From: Porticoccaceae bacterium | GTDB taxonomy: Bacteria; Pseudomonadota; Gammaproteobacteria; Pseudomonadales; Porticoccaceae | Direction of reading: 5' to 3' | Length of the DNA stretch: 64,000 nt | Assembly: GCA_026005035.1 (NCBI GenBank) | Contig: BPKH01000004.1 | Location: 186,001 to 250,000, forward strand | In this document: in pieces, positions 9,779 to 20,613 of the stretch | How positions within the stretch are numbered: position 1 is the stretch's first letter | How the letters are laid out: the number at the start of each line of letters is the position of its first letter | Program-made: the position numbers and the translations under genes | Notes under the pieces: generated by a model | What the model saw: the letters and a program-made list of their open reading frames with translations, nothing else | Told to the model about the DNA's origin: nothing | Database searches by the model: none

Positions 9779-10607
9779 TTGGATTTCGCCGCGCTGTTCT
9801 GGATCCTCTTTCTCGCCTCGGCCCTCCAGCCGCTCTTTCAGCAGCGCTACCTCGAAGCGCAGCGGGCGCGCCTCATCCGCCGCATCGAGCGGGCCCGGGG
9901 CAGCCGGGTGATCCTCCTCGTCCACCGCCAGGAGGCGATGAATTTCCTCGGCTTTCCCCTGGTGCGCTACATCGACGTCCACGACTCCGAACAGGTCCTG
10001 CGCGCCATCCACCTCACCGACCCGGAAGTGCCCATCGACCTGGTGTTGCACACCCCGGGCGGATTGGTGCTCGCCGCCCTGCAGATCGCCCGGGCACTGG
10101 CCGCACACCCGGCGCCGGTGCGGGTCATCGTGCCCCCACTACGCCATGTCCGGGGGCACCCTCATCGCCCTGGCCGCCGACCAGATCGTCATGTGCGAGC
10201 ACGCGGTCCTCGGCCCGGTGGACCCCCAACTGGGCTCCTGGCCGGCGGCGTCGGTGCTGCGCGCCGTGGAGCGCAAGGAGGCGGCGAAGTTGGAGGACGA
10301 GACTCTGATCTTGGCCGATCAGGCCGAGAAGGCGATCCGCCAAGTCTGCGACGCCGTGGCCGAGCTCCTCGCCCCCCGGCATGGCGAGGCGCGGGCCCGG
10401 GAGCTCGCGCAGGTCCTCGCCACCGGCACCTGGACCCACGACTATCCCATTACCGCCCGGGTGGCGCGGGAGCTGGGGCTGCCGGTGGAGACCGCCATGC
10501 CCGAGGCCTTTTTGCACCTCATGGCCCTCTACCCGCAACCGGTGCGGCGGGCACCTGCCGTGGATTACCTGCCCGAGCGGCGCGTTCGGGAACGGGCAAG
10601 CCGCTGA
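9779..10607 (+). CDS. Clp-fold serine protease of the SDH (serine dehydrogenase proteinase) family, frame interrupted
   Basis: A membrane-anchored ClpP-class protease-like protein (SDH_sah family). The N-terminal part has a hydrophobic helix (about 4-20), basic coiled region and LVLHTPGGLVLAALQIA. After the break comes the nucleophile segment AMSGGTLIALAADQI, then AVLGPVDPQLG and ATGTWTHDYP. One extra C in the five-C run 10133-10137 shifts the frame. Without it the junction reads IVPHYAMSGG and the gene gives a 275-residue protein, the usual family length. The TTG at 9779 with CAGGGA upstream fits the family N-terminus better than an ATG at 9710 inside the terminator stem. Substrates are not established. 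The marC ATG follows the stop directly. Confidence 0.82.
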
Positions 10608-11210
10608 ATGGACCTCCTCCAGGTCACCGTCGTCCTCCTCCTGGTGATCGACCCCTTCGGCAACATTCCCGCCGTCCTGGCTGTGCTGGGGCGGCTGGAC
10701 GAGGGGCGCTGGCGGCGCGCTCTGCTGCGCGAGCTGGCCCTCGCCTGGTGTCTGTTGGCCGCCTTTGCCGTGGCGGGCGAGGCGATCCTCGCCCATCTGG
10801 GCATCACCCCGCCCGCCCTCAGCGTGGCCGGCGGGGTGATCCTCTTTTTGATCTCTTTGAGGTTGATCTTTGCCTCGGGCGCGGAACTTTTCGAAGACGG
10901 TTACGGCGACGATCCCCTGCTCGTACCCATCGCCACCCCCTTGATTGCCGGCCCCACCGCCCTCACCACTGTGGTGGTGTTCGCCGGGCGTGGCCAGGTG
11001 GAGCTGCCGGTGCTGCTCGGGGCCGTCACTCTGGCGGTGCTGGCGTGCCTGCCGGTGCTCCTGGCCGCCCGCCACCTGGAGCGCTGGCTGGGCAGGCGGG
11101 GACTGATGGCGGTGGAGAAGTTCACCGGCCTCGTCCTCAATCTGGTGGCGGTGAACCTGATGCTCGAAGGCCTCGCCGCGTTCCTGGGCCTTCCGCCGGC
11201 CGCCGGGTGA
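10608..11210 (+). CDS. MarC family integral membrane protein
   Basis: A 200-residue polytopic inner-membrane protein of the MarC (UPF0056) family, with about six hydrophobic helices and the conserved start VVLLLVIDPFGNIPAVLAVL. The conserved ATPLIAGPTALTTVVVF lies mid-protein. E. coli MarC was once linked to multiple antibiotic resistance but that role was withdrawn; an amino-acid or small-molecule transport role has been proposed and is unproven. The ATG abuts the stop of the protease gene, so the two are probably co-transcribed. Confidence 0.88.
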   Translation: MDLLQVTVVLLLVIDPFGNIPAVLAVLGRLDEGRWRRALLRELALAWCLLAAFAVAGEAILAHLGITPPALSVAGGVILFLISLRLIFASGAELFEDGYGDDPLLVPIATPLIAGPTALTTVVVFAGRGQVELPVLLGAVTLAVLACLPVLLAARHLERWLGRRGLMAVEKFTGLVLNLVAVNLMLEGLAAFLGLPPAAG

Positions 11211-11244
11211 AGATCCGATGCTGAACCACAGGGAGCAGAACGTC

Positions 11245-11922
11245 ATGAATCGCGTCTTGTTCGTCGTCACCAGTCACGGTGCCCTGGGGGACACCGGCCG
11301 CCCCACCGGCTATTACTTGTCGGAGGTGGCCCATCCCCACCAGGTGCTCGCCGAGGCCGGCTTCGAGGTCGATTTCGTCAGTCCGCGCGGCGGGGTGGCG
11401 CCCATGGACCCCAAGAGCCGCGACCTGGACGATCCCCTCAACCGCGCCTTTTGGGAGGCCCACGGCCAGCGGCTCTCGGAAACCCTCACCCCGGACCAGG
11501 TGGACGCCGCGCGCTACCGGGCCATCTTCTACGCCGGTGGCCACGGCACTCTGTGGGACCTGCCGGTGGACGAGTCCCTCGCCCGCATCGCTGCCACCAT
11601 CTACGAGCGAGGCGGTGCGGTGGCGGCGGTTTGCCACGGCCCCGCGGGACTCTTGCCCATCCGCCTCGCCGACGGCCGGCCCCTGGTGGAAGGCCGCCGG
11701 ATCAACTCCTTCACCAACGAAGAGGAAGAGGCGGTGGGACTTGCGCAGGTGGTGCCCTTTCTGCTGGAAACGCGCCTCAAAGAGCTCGGCGCCATCCACG
11801 TCTCGGTGAAGAATTTCGCCCCCCACGTGGAGGTGGACGGGCGCATCGTCACCGGTCAGAACCCGGCCTCCGCCACCGAGGTGGGGCGGGCGCTGGCAAG
11901 GCTGTTGGGCGGCGCGTCCTAG
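11245..11922 (+). CDS. DJ-1/PfpI (type 1 glutamine amidotransferase-like) protein, Hsp31-like
   Basis: A 225-residue DJ-1/PfpI-fold protein. The nucleophile elbow AAVCHGPAGLL carries the reactive Cys-His, and an acidic residue lies in the early SPRGG/DPKSRDL segment. The central YAGGHGTLWDLP and the late VTGQNPASA match the Hsp31/glyoxalase III-like branch, whose members convert methylglyoxal or act in stress protection. The ATG at 11245 follows AGGGAGCAG at good spacing. Its TAG overlaps the convergent peptidase stop in a shared CTAG. Which activity it has cannot be told from sequence alone. Confidence 0.86.
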   Translation: MNRVLFVVTSHGALGDTGRPTGYYLSEVAHPHQVLAEAGFEVDFVSPRGGVAPMDPKSRDLDDPLNRAFWEAHGQRLSETLTPDQVDAARYRAIFYAGGHGTLWDLPVDESLARIAATIYERGGAVAAVCHGPAGLLPIRLADGRPLVEGRRINSFTNEEEEAVGLAQVVPFLLETRLKELGAIHVSVKNFAPHVEVDGRIVTGQNPASATEVGRALARLLGGAS

Positions 11923-13287
11923 AGGGCGGCCAGGTCGATGCCCGAGGCGCCCGATTCGAGCCAGCGGGCGATGCGCAGGGCGTCCTGGACGGGCGCCTCG
12001 CGGCGATTGGAGCGCAGGAAGACGAGATAGGCCGGGCGGTCGCCGATGCGGGCCTGCATCACCAGGCAACGGCCCGCCTCGCGAATGTAGCCGGTTTTGG
12101 ACAGCTCCACCGGCAGGCGGCCGGAGCGCACCAACAGATTGGTGTTGCGGTACTGCAGCGTGCCCGCCCGCGGCACCCGGATCCACTCCTCCACGTCGGT
12201 GGTGAAGCGGCGAATGAGGGGGTACCGGGCGGCCGCGGCCACCAGCCGCACCAGATCGGCGGCGGAGGCCGCGTTGCGCGGATCGAGGCCGGTGGCCTCG
12301 ACGAAGTGCGCCCGCTCCATCCCCAGCGCCTGTGCCTTGGCGTTCATGGCCGCCACGAAGGCGCTCTTGCCGCCCGGGTAGTGGCGGGAGAGGGCCGAAG
12401 CGGCGCGATTCTCCGAGGACATGAGCGCCAGGTGGAGCAGCTGGCGGCGGCTCAGCCGGGTGCCCACCGGCAGTCGCGAGCTCGATCCCTTCAGCCGGTC
12501 CACGTCCTCGGGGCCGATGGTGAGAAGCTCGTCCATGGGCAACTTGGCGTCCAGGGTGACCATCGCCGTCATCAGCTTGGTGATGGAGGCGATGGAGCGC
12601 ACCTGATGAGGATTTTTCTCCACCAGGGTCTTGCCCGAGCGCGCGTCCACCACCAGGACGCTGTCCGATTCCAGCACCGGCAGGGAGGCGGTCGTCAGGG
12701 GGCTGCGGGAGGCGGCGCTGTTGAGGGTGCCCGCCGCCGGAATGGCGATCCGCTGGCCGGGGTGGAGGGGCGCATCCTTGGCGATGCCGTTGTAGCGCGC
12801 CAGGGTGGTCACCGAAATGCGGTAGCGGCGGGCGATCTCCCACAGGGTGTCGCCGCGGCGGACCCGGTGGACGGCGCTGGTGCCGCCGGCGGCGAGGCGC
12901 GCGCCGGCCGGGTCCCCCTCGGGCAGGAACAGCACCTGCCCGGGGTGGATCAGGTCGCCGCGCAGGCGGTTGCGCGCCTTGAGGGCGGCCACGCTCACTC
13001 CGTAGCGGGCGGCGATGGCGGAGAGCGTCTCACCGCGCTGAACCCGATGGGTGGGCCCGCTGGTGCCGGCGGCCGCGGCGTCGGGCAGGCGCAGGTCCTG
13101 GCCGGGGACGATGTGGTGGCTTGCGAGCCCGTTCAGGCGCATCAGCTCCTCGACGCTCACCCCGTAGGTGCGGGGCGATGCCGTAGAGGGTTTCGCCGCG
13201 GCTCACCCGATGGCTGGCGTCTTGGGCGCCGGCCGCCTGGGCGACCAGGACGGCGGCGAGCAGCAGTCCCCGCATCTGCGCCGGCAT
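11919..13287 (-). CDS. D-alanyl-D-alanine endopeptidase (S11, PBP7-like) with three LysM domains, frame interrupted
   Basis: Periplasmic peptidoglycan hydrolase. An N-terminal signal peptide (cleavage after AAGAQ) is followed by three LysM domains, starting HRVSRGETL, HRVQRGETL and HRVRRGDTL. They should bind glycan strands. The C-terminal S11 domain has all three penicillin-binding motifs: SITK, SEN and KTG, resembling PBP7 (PbpG). One extra base in the G run 13172-13175 (minus-strand C) breaks the first LysM domain; without it the junction reads YGIARTYGVSV and the protein is 455 residues. AGGAAT stands before the ATG at 13287. LysM repeats on a PBP7-like enzyme are unusual compared with E. 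coli PbpG. Confidence 0.86.
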
Positions 13288-13383
13288 GGTGATTCCTCGC
13301 AACCCCTCCGGTCCCGTGTGCCAAAGATGCGCCAAGCGGCGCGGTTTGGCAAGGCGTTTGTGGCGGCGGCGCGGGCGGTGGCG

Positions 13384-13867
13384 TCAGGGGGCGGGGTATG
13401 CGGGGGGTGGACAGGGGCCGTCGGCGCGCAGTAGGCGGGCGCCCACCCCCAGTCCATGGCGGGCAAAGAAGCCCGCTTCCACCTCCAGGGCGTAGCGGAA
13501 GGAAACGCCCGCCGGATAGTGGGGACAGCGGGAGGGTCGAGCGGCCGTGCAGGGAGGCAGGGTGCGCACGGCGCGCACCACCCCATCTCCGTCGACGAAG
13601 GCGATGTCCAGCGGCAGGCGGGGTGCGGTACATCCAGAAGGCCGCGGAAGGAGGCTGGTCGGCGTCGAAGGCGAACAACATGCCGCCGTCGGGCGCGAGC
13701 CAAGTTCGCTCCATCAGGCCGCGGGCGCGGCTTGCGGGATCGGCCGCCAATTCCACCTGCAAAACGACCGCGCGGTCGCCCTGGACCAGGCAGATCCCTT
13801 CGCCGTGCGCGGCCGCCGCGGCGCCGGCGATGGCCAGGGCCAGGGCGAAGGCCGCGCCGCCACTCAC
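13384..13867 (-). CDS. DUF192 family secreted protein, frame interrupted
   Basis: An exported DUF192 protein of unknown function. The signal peptide runs to about residue 22 (AAAAHGEG). The family core shows ASRARGLMERT, GMLFAFDADQPPSAAFWMY, and, in the shifted frame, LPLDIAFVDGDGVV, CPHYPAG and ALEVEAGFFARHGLGVG. One extra base in the G run 13620-13623 breaks the frame; removing it joins WMYRTRLPLDIAFVDG and gives 160 residues, the normal size. The GTG start overlaps the TGA of the preceding small gene (GTGA), suggesting coupled translation. Confidence 0.84.
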
Positions 13868-14163
13868 CGGCGCGCCTCCAGGGCGCGGATGGCGGCGGCG
13901 TAGGGCTCCCCGTGGCGGTGGCGGGCAATCTCTTCGAGGATGGTGCGCCCGTGGGGGCCGCGGGCGTCGAGGCGCCCGCCCGCCTCCACGAAAAAGCGCA
14001 CGAAGGTGGCGAAATTTTCCGCGTTCATCCCCCGATAGGCGCGCTCCAGGCGGTGGTAGTCGGGGTCGACACCGGTCGGGGCTTCGAGATAGAGGAAGCT
14101 GCGCACCCGGTCGTCGTCGAACACTTCGCCGACGACCTTTTTCTTGTCCTTTCGCTCGGACAT
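13864..14163 (-). CDS. Small conserved protein, PA4642-type
   Basis: A 99-residue soluble protein of unknown function resembling the PA4642 family of gammaproteobacteria. It begins with a lysine-rich stretch (SERKDKKKVVGE), then RVRSFLYLEAP, DYHRLERAYRGMNAENFATFVRFF, and a basic C-terminal part. The central helical region looks like a small ankyrin-like or helical repeat, but I make no functional claim. GAGG stands five bases before the ATG. It lies 26 bases after the restored gatB stop and overlaps the DUF192 start, so it belongs to the gatCAB transcript. Confidence 0.72.
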   Translation of the reverse strand: MSERKDKKKVVGEVFDDDRVRSFLYLEAPTGVDPDYHRLERAYRGMNAENFATFVRFFVEAGGRLDARGPHGRTILEEIARHRHGEPYAAAIRALEARR

Positions 14164-14189
14164 GACAACCTCGGCTGGGGAAGTGGCGG

Positions 14190-15637
14190 TCACAACAGCG
14201 CTTCCAGTTTGCGCAGCAGGATTTCGGTGGCGCGCCGCGGTTCGGCCCGGCCGCCGGTCGCCTTCATGATCGGGTCCCATGAAGCCGCCGAGGACCTTGC
14301 GCCGTTTTCTCTCGTCGGCTCGGCGGTAGTCCTCCACCAGCTGGGGATGGGCGGCGATCACCGCCTCCACCACCTGCTCCAGCGCTCCCTCGTCGGCCAG
14401 CTGGGACAGCCCCCGGGCGGCGATGATCTGATCCGCGTCCCCTTCGCCCTCCCAGAGGGCGCGGAACACCTCTTTGGCCAGCTTGCTCGAGAGGGTGCCG
14501 TCGGCGATGCGGCGCAAGAGCCCCGCGAGGCGCTCGGGTGACACCGGGGAGTGGCGGATCTCCAGGCCGGCGGCGTTCAGGTGGGCCGCCAGCTCGCCCA
14601 TGATCCAGTTGGCGGCCAGGCGGACGTCGCCGGCGAGGCGCGCTGTTTCCTCGAAGTAGGCGGCGGTGTCGGCGTCGCCCGCCAGCAGGGCCGCCTCCCG
14701 GGCGCCCAACCCGTACGCTTCCCGGAAGCGCGCCTCCCGCTGGTCGGGCAGCTCGGGCAGCTCGGCGCGCAGCCGTTCGATGGTCGCCTCGTCGATCTCC
14801 ACCGGCAACAGGTCGGGGCAGGGGAAGTAGCGGTAGTCGTGGGCCTCCTCTTTGTCCCGCATGGGGCGGGAGCGGCGCCGTTCGGGGTCGTACAGGCGCG
14901 TCTCCTGGAGCACCGGCTCGCCCGCCTCCAGGAGTTCGATCTGGCGCGCCACCTCCAGGCAAATCGCCTCTTCCATGAAGCGAAAGGAGTTGAGGTTTTT
15001 GGTCTCGGTGCGCACGCCCAGGGGCTCGCCGGGGGCGGTGGACGGAGACGTTGACGTCGAAGCGCATCGACCCCTGGGAGAGATCGCCGTCGCAAATCCC
15101 AAGGGCGGTGACGATGGCGTGGAGCTTCTTGGCGAAGGCCACCGCTTCCTCGGCGCTCGCCAGGTCTGGCTCGGTGACGATCTCCAGCAAGGGGGTGCCG
15201 GCCCGGTTGAAGTCGAGGCCGGTCATGCCGTGAAAGTCTTCGTGGAGCGATTTGCCGGCGTCCTCTTCCAGGTGGGCGTGGTGGAGCCGGATGCGCTTGG
15301 GCGCGCCCGTCGCATCGCGGATTTCCACCGCCCCGCCCACCACGATGGGGTGGGCCAACTGGGGTGATCTGGTAGCCCTTGGGGAGGTCGGGATAGAAGT
15401 AGTTTTTCCGTTCGAACACCGAAAGGCGAGAGATCTCGCCGCCCACCGCGAGGCCAAACAGGATGGCGCAGTGGAAGGCGCGCTCGTTGGGCACCGGCAG
15501 GGTGCCGGGCAGGGCCAGATCCACCGCCGAGGCCTGACTGTTGGGCGGGGCGCCAAAGGTGGTGGCCGCTCCCGAAAACATCTTCGAGGCGCAGCTCAGT
15601 TGGACGTGCACCTCGAGGCCGATGACCGGCTGCCAGT

Positions 15638-15641
<4 letters not shown>
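14190..15641 (-). CDS. gatB: Asp-tRNA(Asn)/Glu-tRNA(Gln) amidotransferase subunit B, three apparent indels
   Basis: GatB binds the misacylated tRNA and, with Mg-ATP, activates the side chain for amidation by ammonia from GatA. The protein starts [14 protein letters not shown] and shows [34 protein letters not shown] and the C-terminal YqeY-like domain. As sequenced it falls into four reading frames. Removing one base from the G run 15361-15364, one from 15031-15035 and the C at 14271 joins all parts into 482 residues. The junctions read YQITQLAHP, SVHRPGEPLG and [12 protein letters not shown], and the stop is at 14190-14192. With gatA and gatC this is an essential route in bacteria lacking AsnRS or GlnRS, so error is likelier than decay. 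Confidence 0.9.
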
Positions 15642-18601
<2,960 letters not shown>

Positions 18602-18608
18602 AGGGGCC

Positions 18609-18643
18609 GGTGGGGAACCGGCGCGTTTGGCGCCGGTCCCACC
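18609..18643 (+). promoter_or_regulatory. Intercistronic hairpin between mreB and mreC
   Basis: GGTGGGGAACCGGCGC pairs with GCGCCGGTCCCACC around a GTTTG loop, with a small bulge. It starts seven bases after the mreB stop and ends before the mreC Shine-Dalgarno. There is no T-tract, so it is more likely an attenuation, processing or stability element that lowers mreC relative to mreB than a full terminator. Confidence 0.55.
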
Positions 18644-18670
18644 TAGAGGCGGAGGAGGGGGAGGCGAACC

Positions 18671-19549
18671 ATCAAGCGGATCTTTTCCTCCAAGCCCCGC
18701 TCGGCTTTCAAACTCGTGGTGCTCGGCACCGCCGCCTTGCTGCTCGCCGTGGTGGATGGCGCCACCGACTGGTTCGCGCCCCTCAAGGCGCCGGTGCGAA
18801 GACTCGCAGAGCCCGTCCACCAACTGGCCACCTGGCCGACGCGGTTGAGCGATCTGGCTGCCCGGCTGGCCGCCGACGGTTCCGACCTGCGCGCCGAAAA
18901 CGCCCGCCTGGAGCGGGAGCTTCTGGTCTACCGCGGCCAGCTCCAGCGGATGGCGGCGATCTCCGCCGAGAACGCGCGTCTGCGCGCCCTCCTGGGTGCC
19001 GCCGAGCTGGTGCGCGACGAAGTGAGGGTGGCGGAGCTGGTGGGGGTGAGCCCCGACCCCACCCGCCATCTGGTGGTGCTCGACCGCGGCGCCCGAGACG
19101 GCGTCTACGTCGGCCAGCCGGTGTTGGACGGGCAGGGCCTCATGGGCCAGGTGATCGAGGTCAACGAGAGCCGCGCCCACGCGTTGCTGATCACCGATCC
19201 TTCCCACGCGGTGCCGGTACAGGTGTTGCGCAACGGCCTGAGAGCCATCGCCGAGGGCACGGGGGATTACCGGCGCCTGGTCCTGCGCCACATCTCCCCC
19301 ACCGCCGATCTGGCGGTCGGGGACCGCCTGGTCACCTCCGGCCTCGGGGGGAGGTTCCCGCCGGGCTATCCGGTGGGGATCGTGACCGAGATCCGCCGGG
19401 ATCCCGGCGAGCCCTTTTTGCGGGTGACGGTGGAGCCGGCGGCGGACGTCGAGCACAGCCGCCACCTGCTCTTGGTCTTCGCCGAGCGGCGGGGTGCCCT
19501 CGGGGAAGACCAAGGGGGAGAGGCCTTCGGCGAGGAGGGAACGCCGTGA
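18671..19549 (+). CDS. mreC: Rod shape-determining protein MreC (apparent ATC start)
   Basis: Periplasmic scaffold of the elongasome: a short cytosolic tail, one membrane helix (about 16-32), a coiled coil (LRAENARLERELL, AENARLRALL) and a beta-rich C-terminal domain with PVLDGQGLMGQVIEV and the late FPPGYPVGIV. The frame extends upstream of the first GTG (18716) to give KRIFSSKPRSAFKLV, the expected basic tail. The stop at 18644 leaves only ATC at 18671 as start, seven bases after GGAGGAGGGGGAGG. ATC is a rare near-cognate start; a miscalled ATG or a GTG start at 18716 are alternatives. Length from ATC is 292 residues. Confidence 0.85.
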   Translation: MKRIFSSKPRSAFKLVVLGTAALLLAVVDGATDWFAPLKAPVRRLAEPVHQLATWPTRLSDLAARLAADGSDLRAENARLERELLVYRGQLQRMAAISAENARLRALLGAAELVRDEVRVAELVGVSPDPTRHLVVLDRGARDGVYVGQPVLDGQGLMGQVIEVNESRAHALLITDPSHAVPVQVLRNGLRAIAEGTGDYRRLVLRHISPTADLAVGDRLVTSGLGGRFPPGYPVGIVTEIRRDPGEPFLRVTVEPAADVEHSRHLLLVFAERRGALGEDQGGEAFGEEGTP

Positions 19550-20028
19550 GTCGTCCCTTCCTTTCGGCCACTTTTTGGAGCACTCTCGCCCTCGCCTTTT
19601 TGTTGGCCTTCTGGCCGTTGCGTGGGGAGGCGGCCGCGTGGCGGCCGCTCTTCCCCTTCATGGCGGTGATCTTCTGGTTGCTGGTGGAGCCCGAGGTGTT
19701 GGACGTCGGCTTTGCGTGGCTCGTGGGCCTGGCCTTCGATCTCCTGGGCGGCTGGGTGTTGGGACAGCACGCCCTGGCGCTGGCGGTCTGCGGCTACCTG
19801 CTCCTGTCTCTGCGCGCCTGGATCGCCAATTTTGGCTTCCTCCACCTGGTGGCGGTGGTGGCCCTGTTGGGGATCGTCCACCAGCTGGTGGTGGCCACCG
19901 TCGCCGCGCTCGCCGGCCGGGCGGTGCCGCTCCCGGAATTTTTCTACCCGGTGATCACAAGCGCCCTGCTCTGGCCCGCCGCGGCGGCGCTGGCCTGGCG
20001 CTGCTACCGCCCGGAGACGGAGCTGTGA
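19546..20028 (+). CDS. mreD: Rod shape-determining protein MreD
   Basis: A 160-residue integral membrane partner of MreC with five or six hydrophobic helices and very few charged residues. The family features FWLLVEPEVLDVGFAWLVGL and FDLLGGWVLGQHALA are present. The GTG start overlaps the mreC TGA (GTGA), and GAGGAGGGA lies just upstream. Its own TGA overlaps the maf GTG, so the four genes form one coupled unit. Confidence 0.93.
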   Translation: MSRPFLSATFWSTLALAFLLAFWPLRGEAAAWRPLFPFMAVIFWLLVEPEVLDVGFAWLVGLAFDLLGGWVLGQHALALAVCGYLLLSLRAWIANFGFLHLVAVVALLGIVHQLVVATVAALAGRAVPLPEFFYPVITSALLWPAAAALAWRCYRPETEL

Positions 20029-20609
20029 GCGGGCCACGGCTCGTGCTCGCGTCCGCGTCGCCTCGCCGGGCGGCGCTGCTGCGCCAGCTGGGGGTCTCTT
20101 TCCGAGTCCACCCCGTGGCGGTGGACGAAGCGCCCCTGGAGGGTGAGGCACCGGCCGCGTGCGCGTTGCGACTCGCCCGGGCCAAGGCGGTAGCAGCGGG
20201 CTCCGCCGCGCCGGGCCTGCCGGTGTTGGGCGCGGACACCGTGGTGGCGGTGGACGGGCAGATCCTCGGCAAGCCGGACTCGGCGGAGGCGGCGGCGGAC
20301 ATGTTGCGGCGCCTCGCCGGGCGCTGGCACCGGGTCTGGACGGCGGTGGCGCTCCTCGCCGGCGACCGACTCGACTCGCGCCTGTCGAGCACCGCGGTGC
20401 TCTTCGCCGACCTGGACGAAGCGACCATCGCGCGTTATCTGGCCACCGGCGAGGGGTTGGACAAGGCGGGCGGCTACGCGGTGCAGGGATACGCCGCCGC
20501 CTTCGTGCGCGCCCTCTGCGGCAGTTACTCGGGGGTGGTGGGGCTGCCCTTGGCCGAGACGGCCGAATTGTTGGCTACTTGCGGCGTGCCCATCTGGTCG
20601 GGAGCCTGA
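20025..20609 (+). CDS. maf: Maf/YhdE family nucleotide pyrophosphatase
   Basis: House-cleaning nucleoside triphosphate pyrophosphatase; the YhdE branch acts on dTTP and UTP. The 194-residue protein has the N-terminal LVLASASPRR with the substrate-binding Ser and Arg residues, the conserved Glu in VDEAPLEGE, the catalytic Asp in LGADTVV and DKAGGYAVQG. In the mreBCD-maf-rng order it occupies the usual yhdE place. GTGA overlap with mreD; the rng ATG is four bases past the stop. Confidence 0.94.
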   Translation: MSGPRLVLASASPRRAALLRQLGVSFRVHPVAVDEAPLEGEAPAACALRLARAKAVAAGSAAPGLPVLGADTVVAVDGQILGKPDSAEAAADMLRRLAGRWHRVWTAVALLAGDRLDSRLSSTAVLFADLDEATIARYLATGEGLDKAGGYAVQGYAAAFVRALCGSYSGVVGLPLAETAELLATCGVPIWSGA

Positions 20610-20613
20610 GGGA

